A stretch of 64,000 bases of DNA from Salvia splendens (GCF_004379255.2 NC_056051.1:2878062-2942061), one strand, 5' to 3'; positions 35,323 through 48,190 are shown, numbered from the stretch's first letter. Numbers and translations are program-made. Notes: generated by a model not told the origin, from the sequence alone.

Positions 35323-36858
35323 TCAGGAAGTAGAGGAAGAAGGATAATGGCCGGAAGTCCACGGCGGCACCGGCATACTCGCGCCACTACCATCTCCGCC
35401 ACCGCCGTCGCCGTCGCCGTCGTCGCGATTCTGCGGATCATCTCCCTGCGGCGAGAAATGTATCGTTTGGCCGCTGGAAAACAGCATCGGATATTGCGAA
35501 GATGAGGAATTGAAGAACGACGATTGCTGCGATTGATGCGACGACGAATACAATCCCGTCAACGAAGATCCGTACATCATTTGATCGTACAAATTCGCAG
35601 CCGATTGCTGCGCCCCCTGCAAATCGCCGGTGCTCTGCAGCAGCTGCGAGTACTGCCAGTAATCGGGCGGGAACATCGGCGGCGGCGGAGCAATTTGCGA
35701 GGATTGCGAAGGCTGCGGCGGCGGCAGCGCCCTCACGTGCTCTGGGAAATTCAGCTTCGCGCGGTTGCCTCGGAAGCGGAGAGCAGCCTCGTCATAGGCT
35801 CGGGCGGCAGCCTCGGCGGTTTCGAACGTCCCGAGCCAGACGCGCGCGGCTTTGTGTGGGTCCCTTATTTCGGCCGCCCATTTCCCCCACGGCCGCTGCC
35901 GCACGCCTCTGTATTTTTTCCTCCTTTCTTCTTGCGGCCGCGCCGCGGCCGAGGGCTCTGGCTGTTGGGGAGGCTCGGAAGCGGCGACGGTTGCAGTGCT
36001 AGCTCCGGACTCTGGTTCTGTAAAATTAGGATTGGATGAGCTCAATTTTGGATTTAATTAACAACTTACTATTCATAGCATGCATTATTACTAATTTGGA
36101 AACAATTGTTGACCAAGATTGCGAAAAGATAAAATGATATGAATGATTCAAATGTTTATCTAGAATATGAGAAAAGGATTGGGATCTAGAGTGGGAGACG
36201 AAATAGTTGAAAACGACGCCACATTGTACTACCGGATCAACATTATTGAAAATTTATACCTGAGTCCCAATTTGTCATTTCGCGATTAGAAGTCTCAATT
36301 ATGTATCCTTTTCCTTCAATTTCCTTTATTTTTTTAAACCTTTAGTATTTATCAAAAAAAATAAAAATAAATAAATAATCGGAACAAACCAGCTTTAACA
36401 GCTCCAATCCCGGGATAAGCCGTGTCGGGAAACTGCGAGACGCTGTCGTCGTGGCTGCGCCGCCTCTTCTGCCCGGCCCACGAGCCGGAGCTGGAGGACA
36501 AATAAGCGGAGGAAGGCGAATCAACGGTGGAGCTGCCGTGCCGCTGCCCGGATACCACGTGGGTCAGCGCCGTCACCATCTCCCGGTGATCCCGTTGCGG
36601 AGGCGGCGGGGACACCACCGCCGACAGCAGGTAATCCGGCTGGTGGTGCTGCGTGAAAAAATACGGATTGGTCTCAACATCACCACTTACAGCTGCTGCT
36701 GCGGCGGCGGTGGTGGTGGAGGAGGAGGAAGAAGTGGTGGCTCCGGTGGTGGACGTCGGCCGGAATCTGGCGTAGTCGCCGCTGCCCTCTCGATTCGCCA
36801 CCTTTGAAAGAGCATGTACCACAAAATCACTGATCACAACTACTTGATTGAAAATCAA
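35323..36858 (-). CDS. AP2/ERF transcription factor, group X (ABR1/ERF110-like)
   Basis: Two exons, 36858-36390 and 36017-35323, joined by a 372-bp GT-AG intron; total 1164 nt, 387 codons. The AP2/ERF domain spans about residues 192-249 ([18 protein letters not shown] ... [13 protein letters not shown]), with the Ala and Asp that mark the ERF subfamily, which binds GCC-box DNA in the nucleus. N-terminal [15 protein letters not shown] (about 18-32) and [11 protein letters not shown] are motifs of the group X ERFs such as ABR1/ERF110, linked to stress and ABA or ethylene response. Low-complexity runs of Ser, Ala, Pro, Gln and Gly-Asp surround the domain. The splice junction codes for A-E-P-E and keeps frame. 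Start: first ATG after the TATA-like element; an N-terminus nearer KVAN would need a non-ATG start here. Confidence 0.92.
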
Positions 36859-36932
36859 GATTGAAGAGAGGAGAATTTGAGAAAAAAATGAAGAAAATGA
36901 TAGTGATGTTAATTTGAAATGTCAAAAACAGA

Positions 36933-36940
36933 GTATATAA
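36933..36940 (-). promoter_or_regulatory. Probable TATA box of the ERF gene
   Basis: TTATATAC on the minus strand, about 75 bp upstream of the ATG, followed by a purine/pyrimidine-rich leader. Confidence 0.5.
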
Positions 36941-38828
36941 GAAGGAAAAAGAGCAGGCAGCCGCCAACTTAATAGAAACAGAGTGCTGAAAAACCTTTTG
37001 CTAATTTTTTTTAAAAAAAAGTAAAGCAATAAATAGGAAGAAGGAAGAATCCAAATTAAAATAAGAAATAAATTAATCGACTGAAATAATACATGAACTT
37101 GGGTCTCGGAAAATTTATAGGGGAATGTCGGTTAACTTGTTGGTGAAGAGAGAGAGAGAAGGTCATGTTTGAATTGAGTTGTGAGGATGATGGGTGGGAA
37201 CAAGGAAGCCAAAAGGGAATTGGGTTATTGCATCACTAATTACACATGGCTAATTGTGATTAATCGACATGATTAGATAAATAATTGATAAAATTAGCGA
37301 TGGTGCTCGTGCGGTATTAAGTAAATGGGCTTTGGATTTTAATTTTCAGGTTTGGTCCACGTTGTGGGTTTGCTGTCCACCCAAAGGCTAGCAAAATGCA
37401 AACTAAATTAAAAAAAGGAATAAATTCTTGAGTTAGGCAACTATCGAGTTCTAATGTCTTGAATTAATTATTTTTGTGAGTTATGAGTAGATTGACTGAT
37501 TTAATTTTAACAAAAAGGGAGGATGAGAAGAACTAGATTGACCGATTGTGTTAAAAAGGTTGATGGTTAGATTTGCTCTTGCAAATTAATATTGGAATAT
37601 GCAATATGTCTATGGAGTAGGGACAGTGCATGATCATGTAATGATCATCATTAAGAAATAAATCTAGCTTATAAATATTTAGTGATTGATGGTTGGCATA
37701 GTTTATCAAATAAAACATTTCTTACGCATGCATAATGTTTTCTATGGTTATTATTTTTTATTCCAAAATGTAAAGAAAAGTAGGATAAATGAGTTAATGG
37801 AATGTGGGACATACTTACCATTTATAGTGAAAATTAATATGGATAATTAATGGGGAGGACGAAAATGGCTAAAATGAATAATTATTGGAGGACGGAATGA
37901 GTATTTTTTATTAGTAATTTATTAAATTTAGGATTATGTTTTTACTTGCTGATTTTTTGTATGCCGTCTTTGTTTCATTCACTGCCTACATCACCTATTC
38001 TGCAAGTCCGCAGACACCCTTTCATTCCTTGCCTTGTTTCAAGTCATTATCGTATGTTGTTGAGTTCATGTCGTAGTCGTGTTGTTATCGTTTCAACGCA
38101 AATAAGATTGTGTCGTTAACAGATTTTGACCAACACTTAAGCCACACGATTTTAAGCTAATTTTGCCGAAACTTTAAGCTACTTTTCCGCTTAATAGTAT
38201 TTATTAAAAATGAGCCGCTAACGATGAGATGCCTCAAAATCAGTATGAGCCATTTATAATAGTAGGAATCGATGGTATAATCCTTTAATATCGTCAGGTA
38301 TTAGTTGTCAAATGTTAATGCAGTTTCTGCAACTTTCAACTTTAAACATGAGCAAAATGGATTTGAAATTGTCCAAAACTAAAACAATTTAAAATAAGCT
38401 TGTGTTCTTTGGTTTTTTGTGAAGCTATATAATTTAAAGTCACATTCAAAATCAAAATCAGTCTACGATTCATTATATTATTTCAATTACCAAAATAAAA
38501 CTGTTTTAAGTTAATGAACAACGAATCCAAATAGAGTCACGTCATTTTCAATTTTACTACTAGTAAATTTAAAGTGCTAGTAGTATTTTTGCAATTTTTT
38601 CATGTTATAGATACAATTAATTCCCAATAATTAGCATCCTTAATTTTCTTAAATATTTCAATTTTAATGGTCAACGTCTTGAAAAACAAGGCAGAATAAT
38701 TCGTATGTGTGGTTTCTTTTTATATTGTAATATTACGCAAAAAATATTGTAATAAATTATAAAGAAATATACTATAATTTTTTCAACTACAGCGGGCACT
38801 ATCTCAAATAAAGTATAAGTAACATATT

Positions 38829-39079
38829 CTACCCTCGTCCCACGTTAAATGTCACATTTTGCCATTTCAAACCGTCTCACAATCAGTAACATTTCACTTT
38901 TACCATAAATAGTAAGTACACCTCACATTCCACCAACTAATTCTACTCACATTTTATTATAGAACTAATATATATAAGTGGGACAAATAGTCCACTAACT
39001 TATTCAACCTATTTTTTTTATATTTCTTAAAACCCGGGCTCATACTAAATGTGACATTTAATGTGGGACGGAGGTAGTG
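38829..39079. mobile_element. Stowaway-like MITE
   Basis: CTACCCTCGTCCCACGTTAA at the left and TTAATGTGGGACGGAGGTAG at the right are near-perfect inverted repeats, with ATGTCACATT/AATGTGACAT continuing the pairing. Confidence 0.75.
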
Positions 39080-39241
39080 GTAGTTTAGCAATATGGTCAA
39101 AGCACGTATATTCTTATAATTGAACAAGTAAAATAAAAAGGGCCGATAAAAGAAGAAGAAAAGTTAGACTTCAATTATTTTCGCAATTGGTTAATATTTC
39201 AAAAAACAAAAATTCTTTATTTCATTAGTTTTTTTGGCTTA

Positions 39242-39726
39242 GAGCATTCACAATAGCGAACGTCCTACCACCTAGCGGTACGTCCGTCGCGGACGTCCAC
39301 TATTGCATGCAGCGAGCAGATGACGGACGTCCCAGACGGATAAGAGGTCGTCCGTCGTAAAAGGCGGACGTCTGTCCCCTTGTCCGTGCGCTCGTCCGCT
39401 ATTGTGGGCAAGCGACGCACAAGAGCACGGACGTTCCGATTTTTTTATTTTTTTATTTATTTTTATTTATATTCAATATTTACAACTCGTTGCACTTTAT
39501 TTTTTATATATTTGATAAACACCAACAATTAAAATGAATTAATCATATTTTTCAATTTATTTTATTGGCTAGGGTGTCGGCTAGTCCTAGTGCTAGGCTA
39601 TTATTGTGTAGTGAGATGTTCTTATGACGTGGCAGTACAGTGGCCATGTCCTTATGACGTGGCAAGAGGTGTTTTTGGGATGTCATGTTGATAGTCCGTT
39701 AGAATGTCCACGCTATTGTGAATGCT
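39242..39726. mobile_element. PIF/Harbinger (Tourist-like) MITE
   Basis: Ends GAGCATTCACAATAGCG and CGCTATTGTGAATGCT are inverted repeats. The left sub-terminal part is rich in GGACGTCC/ACGTCCGTC words. The left flank is TTA; the right flank is altered. Confidence 0.75.
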
Positions 39727-40654
39727 AGGATGTCAAATTAATTAATATCAAGGTTATGTGAGCAATATTAATCTTCTACCTAATTATTATAGATAAAAAA
39801 ATGATCATTCTTACAAAAAAAATTAATTATTCTTGTAGATAAAAAAAATTATAGTACACACCAAATAAAAAGTGATTATTCATATTATTAAAAGTGATTG
39901 TAACAAAAATTCCTACTATTAAGTTTAATAAAACTGTTATCTTTTTGTCGTGATTAGGCGATGGTATGAAAAAGATAAGGATGAAATGTTTTAGATTGGC
40001 TTAATCTTAATATGTCAAATCGTTGAATTGGGTCAACCTTGATAATTTTATTATGCAGTGATACCTTTTGCGGAATAGACTTTCACACTAATGCTATCTA
40101 TCACCAGGCTTCGTAGTTCAACTAAACTCCATGAGAAATAATTTTAAGTGATTAAAAAGAAATTAAGAATGAGATAGGCTATTTGCAGTTGGAAAATAGC
40201 CCAATAATGAACCAACACGTAAAAGTACTAGATATTATACGCATGATTAAGTTTTGACGGATAATTATCATTCAATCTAAAGTGTAAAAATTTTTAAAGA
40301 TATAGCCACAAAAGTTGATTTTGAATTATTTTTATTAGAAACTAATTTTAGGATTGGTCTAGTAGATAAAGAAAAAATGTAAGATTGATTGTAATTTTGA
40401 TATATCCCAAAACACTTGATAATTTCAAGAGCTAATTTTTCTTGATTCATATTCTACTTGAGAATATGAAAGTTGGATGAAGGAAATTATTGTTATGATT
40501 AAAAAAAAGTATTTAATCATTTATCTTGTCAAATAAGCAATGGGTATTATTAAAAATAAACGCCCGTAATCAATCATTCACAAATAAATAATAAATTCAT
40601 TTAATTAGATTATATTTATATATCCAGATTCACTTCAAAAGTACCTCTCCTAAA

Positions 40655-40911
40655 ACCACCTCCAATCATACACCAAAACTCATTTTTAATGTAGACAATT
40701 TCTCCAATCATATACCAAACTCAAATTCATTTTTTAAGTTTTTCAATGGAATAACACTAAATATGGTGTTTACTGCAAAATTTTTGTGAGACAAATACTT
40801 AAAAATAGTGTAAAACTTAAATATGGTGTAATGGTTGGAGTAAAACTAATTTTTGATGTGACATATACTAAAAATGAGTTTGAGTTTGACGTAAATGGTT
40901 GGAGATGCCTA
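40655..40911. mobile_element. Tourist-like MITE
   Basis: CACCTCCAATCATACACC with AAACTCATTTTTA at the left pairs with AAAAATGAGTTTGAGTTTG and TGGTTGGAGATG at the right; the halves form a long imperfect hairpin. Confidence 0.65.
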
Positions 40912-41148
40912 ATTATATACTCTTTATTATCCGCCTAAAATAGAGCTAAAAACAATTGGAAAACATTGATTTCAAATTAGAGTTAATACCTGTATATATT
41001 GTTTATTCACATTACAAATCAGCAAATTTTATATTCTATATGCCCCATAAAAATAGAACACTTTAGTATTTTGATTCATCCCTTAAAAATATGTGTTATT
41101 CATTTATAAAAGTTCTTCCACTACTAACAATTAATGTACGCATCAATA

Positions 41149-41537
41149 GGTTTGTGTTAAAATGACAACACCATTTAAGATGACAATGTACCACCAATGT
41201 GAACCCTTAGATTAGGAGCAGGTCAAATCTTAGTCTGCCAAGTGGCAGGCTTGCTTGCCTATGTATCGTAGATTGTTTGATAATCTTTGATTTCGTATCA
41301 CATATTGCTTGGTACCATATACCGAGTTGCTTGCCTATGGATCGCACATTGCTTGCCTAAGTTGTAATTTTAACTATAATGTCACAATAGTGCTCTGATT
41401 TCGTATATCATATTGCTTGGAACCATATGCCGAGTTGTTTGTCTATATATCGCATATTGCTTGCATATGTATTGCAGATTGCTTGTTAGTTGTTGTCATG
41501 TTGTCACTTTAAGAATGTTGTTACCTTAATGCACCCC
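41149..41537. mobile_element. Mutator-like MITE with 9-bp duplication
   Basis: A perfect GCATCAATA flanks it (41140-41148 and 41538-41546). The right end reversed reads GGGGTGCATTAAGGTAACAA; GTGACAACATG pairs with ATGACAACACC on the left. Inside, a block (TTTCGTAT..CATATTGCTTGG..CCATAT.CCGAGTTG) occurs twice with period about 112 bp. Confidence 0.8.
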
Positions 41538-42647
41538 GCATCAATATCTATTAACAATATTTCCAACTATATATTTCCTTTTACTTTATTAATTATTCAT
41601 TAAAATTCATGTTTAAAGTCCTGTGTTTAAAGGAGGACTAAGGAAATTTTAAAGTTGAGAATTAGTACTAATCTATTGATGAACTATATATCATCATAGT
41701 ATTACATTAATGTATTCTCCATAAACACAAAATGATGCAATTTACCAGCGCCATGTCATCTTTAAATCTCTCTTCCATCTCTCTATTTTTTTTCTTTTAT
41801 ATTGTAATTCATTCTCCCTCTAATTAACTCACTTTTAACACTTACTTTAAATCTCGTGTCAAAAAGAAATGTCCCTACTAAAGAGGACGGAGGAGTACAT
41901 CTGGATTGCATCATGTGTAATCATAAAATATAGAACTAAGTTCTGAATAATTAACATATAGCATGACAAAGCTTAGAATTAGGAAAAAGAATATGGGACA
42001 AACAAAATGACACACGCTAGGCATTTTGTCGTCGTGGAAAAACACCTTAAAGTACCTCTGGATGATGACAAAGATTGTCCTTTCAAAGTGTGTGGATTAG
42101 AGAGTTGATAATAATTAATTATTAGAACTCAATTTAAGTCTAAATTCACAACTCTAAGATATGAATAAGTAATTGACTGGAATAATTAATGATGACAAAG
42201 TACATAGATAGCGAGTTTTTAAGAGCATCAACAGCTGTTGAAATCCGCCGTCCGTCTGTGCCAGCGGCGCGGCAATTGCTGCGCTCTTGCCGCTGGCACG
42301 GTGCTGCTCGATGCATCGAGCACGTCTGTGCCAGCGGGCAGCCTACGTGTCAGCCTGTGATTGGCCAACGGCAAAGCCGTTGGCAATTTGTTTTTTTAAA
42401 TGGATTTTAATTAAAAAAATCCGATTAAAAATAAAAAAAATATTTTCCCACTTCCCAAAAAATTATATCCTTTTTCTACCCACTTTTAATTAATTTTTCA
42501 ATTTTTTTCCCCAAAAATACACATTTTCATCTATAAATACCCCTACTTCCACACCAAAAAAATCACACCACACTACACAATTCTCATTTAAATTCTCTCA
42601 TTTCTATTCTTACAATTCTCAATCTTTCTTTCACTCACAACAAAAAA

Positions 42648-43646
42648 ATGTCTGGCTCCGGCAATCACCCATCCGGCTCCCACGGTTGTAACCCCAATTG
42701 GTTCGGTTCACAACCATTTCCTAGTCCGGAAACGGAATATTCGGTCTCTCCTCAAACCCAAGGTTCACAAGTTCCGGGTGGCTACCGGCCTTACCCGATC
42801 GACGACCAAGATGCCCTCGAAGGGCAATACGGGTGGACACCGGAACCACCCGTACCTAGAGCGGGAGGGAGCGGCCCCTCTCAAACTCCTCCTCTTCCTA
42901 CTCGTGGTGTCCGCACCCCGTACACTCCGGGGGAGATGGAGCAATTATTCAAAGCGTACATGTCAATCTCCGAAGACCCGGAGGTTGGCACGAACCAATC
43001 CGGTGACCATTATTGATGGCGCATCTGTCGCCGGAACAATCAAAACCGGCCGGCTGGAACAATCTAGTTCAATGAGAGTATGGTGCGCAATGCCATATAC
43101 AGAGCCAACGAAGAAATCCAAAAGTTCCAGGGGTATTACCTCCAGGAATAGCGATCGGTGGGGAGCGGCCGGAGCGAGCTTGACATCATCAGTTCCGCCT
43201 TGGCGACCTACCAATCCATGAACTACAAGCCGTTCAAGTACCTCAACATTTGGCAGGAGACGCGGGCGCATCCGAAGTATAGGGGAGGCGTATCTTCCTC
43301 CTCTAGCTCCTCCTCCAAACGGTCGAGGTCGGTATCCCTATCCGACGCCGGATCCGAGGATGTGGCTAGCCAACTTGCCGGAGCTAACTTGGATAGCCCC
43401 GACGTCGGCCCGAGCAGTTCCCAACGCCGGCCGCAAGGAAGGAAGAAGGCAGTGACCGCCGCGACTCCATCTGCCTTCGCTCCCGCTCCCTATGTGCCAC
43501 CTCAACCCCCCACCAACTCGTTGAGGGGGATTTTGGCCCAACTCAATTTGGCTGATAGGTCAACTATGACCCCCGAGCAACTTCGATAGCATGTGGCAAT
43601 GATACGGGGTCTCCAAAGAACATTGGGGGTAGAGCCGGATGAATAG
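42648..43646 (+). pseudogene. Harbinger-type ORF1 (SANT/NAM-associated-like) with four stops
   Basis: The 333-codon frame keeps register throughout but has internal stops at 43014-43016, 43065-43067, 43149-43151 and 43587-43589. The same positions in element B code for Trp, Glu, Glu and Ser, so these are point mutations. The conserved middle (TPYTPGEMEQLFKAYMSISED, then ELDIISSALATYQSMNYKPF, LNIWQETRAHPKY) resembles the Myb/SANT-like and NAM-associated ORF1 of plant PIF/Harbinger elements, often mis-annotated as glutathione S-transferase T3-like. ORF1 is the DNA-binding helper of the transposase. Confidence 0.75.
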
Positions 43647-43670
43647 TCATCCACGGGGGTAATTTTAGCC

Positions 43671-43820
43671 TTTAATTATGTAATCTTTATTTTTTAGGAG
43701 TTTAATTATGTAATCTTTATTTTTTAGGAGTTTAATTATGTAATTTTTATTTTTAGGTATTTAATTATGTAATTTTTAATTTTTAGTATTTTAATTATGT
43801 AATTTTTAATTTTTTTATAA
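43671..43820. repeat. 30-bp tandem repeat in element A
   Basis: About five units of TTTAATTATGTAATCTTT plus ATTTTTTAGGAG directly downstream of the ORF stop. The unit and location are shared with element B, so the array is part of the family's 3' region. Confidence 0.9.
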
Positions 43821-45120
43821 TTTGTAATATTATTCCGGGTATTTTTAATGCATTTTCATTTTGTGGAAATGTTTTTATTTAAATTGAATAATAGAATAGT
43901 GGGACCCTTGAGTTTGTCCTTGCGGAAGAGCACGGATGTGGGTGTTGTGCTTTTGCCTAATAGCAGGGAGTAAAAGTGGGTCCGGACCAATATCCGTGCT
44001 CGTTGGCAAGAGCACGGATGTGGATGCTCTACCCATTTTACAAGATTTGTTACATAGCGCGGATTGATAAAAACAAAAAATAAAAGTATATGGGCATATT
44101 AATACGAAGAAATAGCGTATGCATCTAATAAAATAAAGACAAAAAAGATACTATAAAATTATATTTTCAATTAAAAGAGTATGGTGATTAGAAGAATCTA
44201 AGCGTGCATGTATCTTACCGAGACAAGAAAAAAAAAGCAATTCATAGCATGGTTGAAATATTAAATGATGATATTTATTTTACATAAAGCCAACATACAT
44301 ATGTTTATTTGTCGTGGCTATGTCATAAAGCCTAACAAAAATTGGAAGCTTATTATCACCAAACATATATTGACTTTGAATAGTTGGTAAAGTTTAAACC
44401 TCTAGAATATGATTAAACTACTAATTACTTTATGGTTATGGCTACGAGATCATATTACCGTTGAGAGATTGGTATAGTTAGGTTAATCAATATTTAAGTG
44501 CTTGGTGTTTTTATTTGTACAAAATAATTTTATTGAATTATTTGAAGTAAATAAAACACAGACACATTTATATATTGAACGTGGAGTATTATATTAACAT
44601 TTTAATTTAATAAAAAAGATTGTTTTCAATGTGAGGCTTAATTTTTTTGTATTTATTGTGATTGGTATTTTCTATGTTACGAATATATAAAAATTTTATT
44701 CTGCATGCGTGTAAGCATAGTTCCCAACATCGCATATTTTTGCATGAAGAATGAAATTTCTTTATGTGGAAGAAAGAGATGTATTTAGAGAAAGTAAGTA
44801 TGAAACCGGAAAAGAGTTCCGCAAAGCATTCTCTATGTGTCACACCCTCCATTTTTCTTGCTTAATTACTTAAATTTTTAGACGCATGCCCATAGTTTTT
44901 AATCATCATCATCATCATCTATATATTTCTTCCAAGCTTTTCTTTTTTGTCTCTTTTTTCTGTTTTTTAATTATAAGTTTTTATTCTTGTTCCATGCATG
45001 CCAAACTAAAGCCACGTAAATTGATTATATTAAATAATGGGTGCCTTTAATTTGACTGAAGAATGAGGCACGTTGCCAACCTTTTGAAATTATTTCCAAC
45101 GTCCTTTCCAATTTATCGAT

Positions 45121-45483
45121 TAAAGTCCAATTTTGGTCTCTTACATTTGCTCTAAAACTTTTTATAGTCATATACATTAAGCTTGTGACCTTTTGGTCCA
45201 TAACATATTATTTTAGTCCAAAATAACCATTTTCTGTTAAAATTAACAGTCAAAATGTTTGATCAATTTAATAACTTAATTATAATCTAGGAATAAAGTC
45301 CAATTTTAGTCTCGTACATTTTCCATAAAATTCTTTTCGGGTCCCATACATTAAGTTTATGACCTTGTTTGGGACCAAAATGAACAAAAACAATATGTTA
45401 GGAACCAAAATGTCATAAACTTAATGTATGAGACCAAAAAGAATTTTTGGACAAATGTAAGGGACCAAAATTGGACTTTAGTC
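45121..45483. mobile_element. TAAAGTCC-type foldback elements, nested
   Basis: An outer left end TAAAGTCCAATTTTGGTCTC at 45121 is followed by a complete inner copy at 45294-45481: TAAAGTCCAATTTTAGTCTC at its left pairs with GGGACCAAAATTGGACTTTA at its right, with GTACATTTTCC/GGACAAATGTA and CATTAAGTTTATGA/TCATAAACTTAATG inside. Confidence 0.75.
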
Positions 45484-46751
45484 TAAACTATCTGAATAAT
45501 TTGCATACATCATTCATTATATTTTAAGTAATTACTATGTTTTTATGTGCAAATTACATTTGAACTTAGGATTATACTAGGAAAGCGTGTTGCCATGGGT
45601 GAGGAATTTGGACTAGATTAATCTATCAATAAATTATGAAAAAATTGGCAATACATAACCTAGAAAGTTAGAAAACATCTTCTGCTGCCAACGTTTAAAA
45701 CCGAGCCTTCAAACTTCTTAGTCAGAGCCATGATCCCTGAAGTCGAAAAAGGTGCCAACACTGAAGTGTTAGCAACAACATATGGTGATTATGTGATGTT
45801 ATTATTTTCATAGTCTTGCTATTTTCACGAGTACAATTGCTTGTATTGACATTGGTAGAAAAAATGGTGGGAATATAAAGACATGCACATAGGTACTCTA
45901 GTAAATCTAGTCGAGTAACCCTTAACGCGCAAGACCAATTACACCTCGGCTGGTACTCTAAATTAGCGTATATACGCAATAATTACGATAATCGCGCTCT
46001 TTAAAATTTAATTAATTTTTTAAAAGTAGGCATGTCTATAAATTTGGTCGACAATAGTGATCACAAGAATTGGCATCAATTAACTGAACTTACCCTCGGC
46101 AAAAGGTTTGTTAAACGCACTACTTTTATATAAGCAAAGTATCATAAATAAATTCGACGAGGACGTGCATCTAAACTTGCTTGCTATAACTTTTTCAAAC
46201 CTCCACATTCATTGAAAGATCCAGATTCATTTTTTATGAACTTGTGGTCCGAAACTTTCCATAATGTTGTTTTATCTAATTTTATTTCGTAGGCACACAA
46301 TTTGTCTTTAATGGAAATTTCAATCTACGACGTTTCGTTAATAAAACAAAATGGAGTACAAAATATATAGAGCTATTTGTTTGTTAATTTCCAAACTTTC
46401 GACGAATTTTGGTTTTACATATCAGCTTTTAAAATATGTAAATTAATTATTAAACTATTGATTTATAGGATTTTGCAACTGATAAACACAAAGACGAAAT
46501 TGGTGTTGACAATGTCTTATGATCTGCATGCCATGTCTCTGTATTGATATTCGTCAAAAAATTTCATCGATTACTAAAATTAGATCAAATTTATAGTTTA
46601 GTAGTGACATGCATATTTTTTAAGTCTGATATGTAAAATCAGCAAAATAATTTAGAGACAAATAACTCGAATAAATATCATGAAATTAGTGCGAAATTCA
46701 AAATCGTCGAACTTGAATTGTCCATTCTATATCGCATTGTATTTTATTTTA

Positions 46752-46992
46752 TACTTCCTCCGTCCCACTTTAGGAGTGTCGGTCACTTTTGCACACCCGT
46801 TTTGTAAAAATCATAATAAATAGTTAAAGTGGAGAAGTGGTAAAGTAAGAGAGATAATAATGTAGACAAAACTCTTCTTTATATTATTTTCTCTCTCACT
46901 TTACCATTTCTCCACTTTAACTATTTATTATGATTTTTACAAAACGGGTGTGAAAAAGTGATCAGGACTCCTAAAGTGGGACGGGGGGAGTA
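46752..46992. mobile_element. Near-perfect palindromic Stowaway-like MITE
   Basis: The two halves match almost base for base in inverted orientation: CTTCCTCCGTCCCACTTTAG/CTAAAGTGGGACGG, CACCCGTTTTGTAAAAATCA/TGATTTTTACAAAACGGGTG, TAGTTAAAGTGGAGAAGTGG/CCATTTCTCCACTTTAACTA. A transcript would fold into a hairpin of about 110 bp stem. Confidence 0.9.
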
Positions 46993-47080
46993 ATTGCACT
47001 GCAGTGCTCACACTCCCCCTGTCATTCACACTAAAACAAAATAATTAAACTATGATGGGTCTAATCGTTAATATGGTTTT

Positions 47081-47371
47081 CACTACAAAAAAAACTTATC
47101 TTTTATGGACACAAAAATTGAGATGTAATTATTTGCATTGGAAAGTTTTAAAAAAATAATAACAATTAAGAATGCAAAAGAAAGCGTCCATAAATTAAGG
47201 GCATATTAACTTAATCTTTTATTTTTAGAACGCTTCCATTAGCGTCCTTTAATTATACTTGGGACACCAATAATAAAGACATTTTTTAAAGCGTTCGTGG
47301 TATATTTGAAATCACAAATTAGCACTTAATTATATTAAACAATGTTATTAACGATTTTTTTTGTTGCACTG
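47081..47371. mobile_element. CACTA-like MITE, second copy
   Basis: Left end CACTACAAAAAAAAC; right end GATTTTTTTTGTTGCACTG. TTT flanks both sides, compatible with the 3-bp CACTA duplication. It shares internal words with 26408-26694. Confidence 0.65.
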
Positions 47372-47521
47372 TTTATACATTGAAATAGAAAAGTTTGAGC
47401 ACCAATATACATTTCAAATGTATATATGTAACTTAACTTTAAAAAGACAAAAAATATTTTCATGAGATCAAGCCAGAATGCGAAAAGAAGGCTCCTATGT
47501 CTATTCGTCTCAGTTTGTAGA

Positions 47522-47667
47522 CAGTGGCGAAGCCACGTTGTATGCATTTCTCACAGCTCATACAGCTTATGTCGCAATTGTTTAGAGAGACGAAGATAGT
47601 AAAAATATCCCATAATTGTTAACAGTATTTTGGGACTTCCATTATTAAATTCCTGGCTTCATCACTA
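47522..47667. mobile_element. Short hAT-like MITE
   Basis: CAGTGGCGAAGCCACG at the left and CTGGCTTCATCACTA at the right are inverted repeats of a widespread CAGTGGCGGAGCCA type. Confidence 0.5.
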
Positions 47668-48080
47668 TTTGTGGTTACGTAGGTGATTTTGGGACTTTCC
47701 ATTCTCTTTAGAATAAGTAATAGGTAACCTCAAAAACATTAGAGAGTGGTCGGAAACCAAGAATACATGGAAAAAGAATCTCATTTAATCTCAAAGAAAG
47801 TGGTAATAGAGTGAAAGCTCACAAGCTGCTACACTATGATAACTACATGGGGTTAGCTTATTCAATTTCTATCCCTTTCTCTATTCTTATTGTTGTGGTG
47901 TTTGTGTTGGTTTTGTGTATGTGACAAAATAGTCAAATATAATGGAAATTGTTTTTTTTTCTTGCAAATCAATACAAGAGGACAGCCACAAGTGGATTAA
48001 ATACTTTTCAATTAATATATCTGAATTCTCTCTGGATTTCATTCCTATTATCTATCCAATTGAAACCTAGTATTTGTGAA

Positions 48081-48190
48081 CTAATTTTTCCACTGAAGTG
48101 GATAGGTTTGAATTAATCTAATTTTTCCACTGAAGTGGATAGGTTTGAATTAATCTAATTTTTCCACTGAAGTGGATCGGTTTGAATCCA
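48081..48190. repeat. 37-bp tandem repeat, three copies
   Basis: CTAATTTTTCCACTGAAGTG plus GATAGGTTTGAATTAAT at 48081, 48118 and 48155; only the third copy diverges (GATCGG, AATCC). Confidence 0.92.

Larger units (their letters stand above)
36941..42222. other. Intergenic between the ERF gene and Harbinger element A
   Basis: About 5.3 kb without a recognisable gene; AT-rich. Holds the ERF promoter and four MITEs listed separately. A further Stowaway right end (GAGGACGGAGGAGTAC) lies near 41880-41896. Confidence 0.5.
42223..44029 (+). mobile_element. PIF/Harbinger-like element A (ORF1 only)
   Basis: Ends GAGCATCAACAGC and, reversed, GAGCATCCACATCCG are inverted repeats; flanks TAA and TAC suggest a decayed 3-bp TWA duplication. 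The sub-terminal region is rich in GTGCCAGCGG and GAGCACG words. It carries one ORF relic and a tandem-repeat tail and is a sister of element B at 49350. No DDE transposase is visible. Confidence 0.75.

Noticed and set aside
35524..36807. Plus-strand frames of 171, 118 and 69 codons over the ERF gene
   Set aside because: Shadows; the minus strand has the AP2 domain and proper splice junctions.
42189..43589. ORFs considered as a glutathione S-transferase
   Set aside because: No thioredoxin-fold or GST C-terminal motif; the resemblance is to Harbinger ORF1 proteins often mislabelled that way.
46752..46992. Hairpin considered as a MIRNA gene
   Set aside because: Stem is too long and perfect, and the ends are Stowaway-type; better explained as a MITE.
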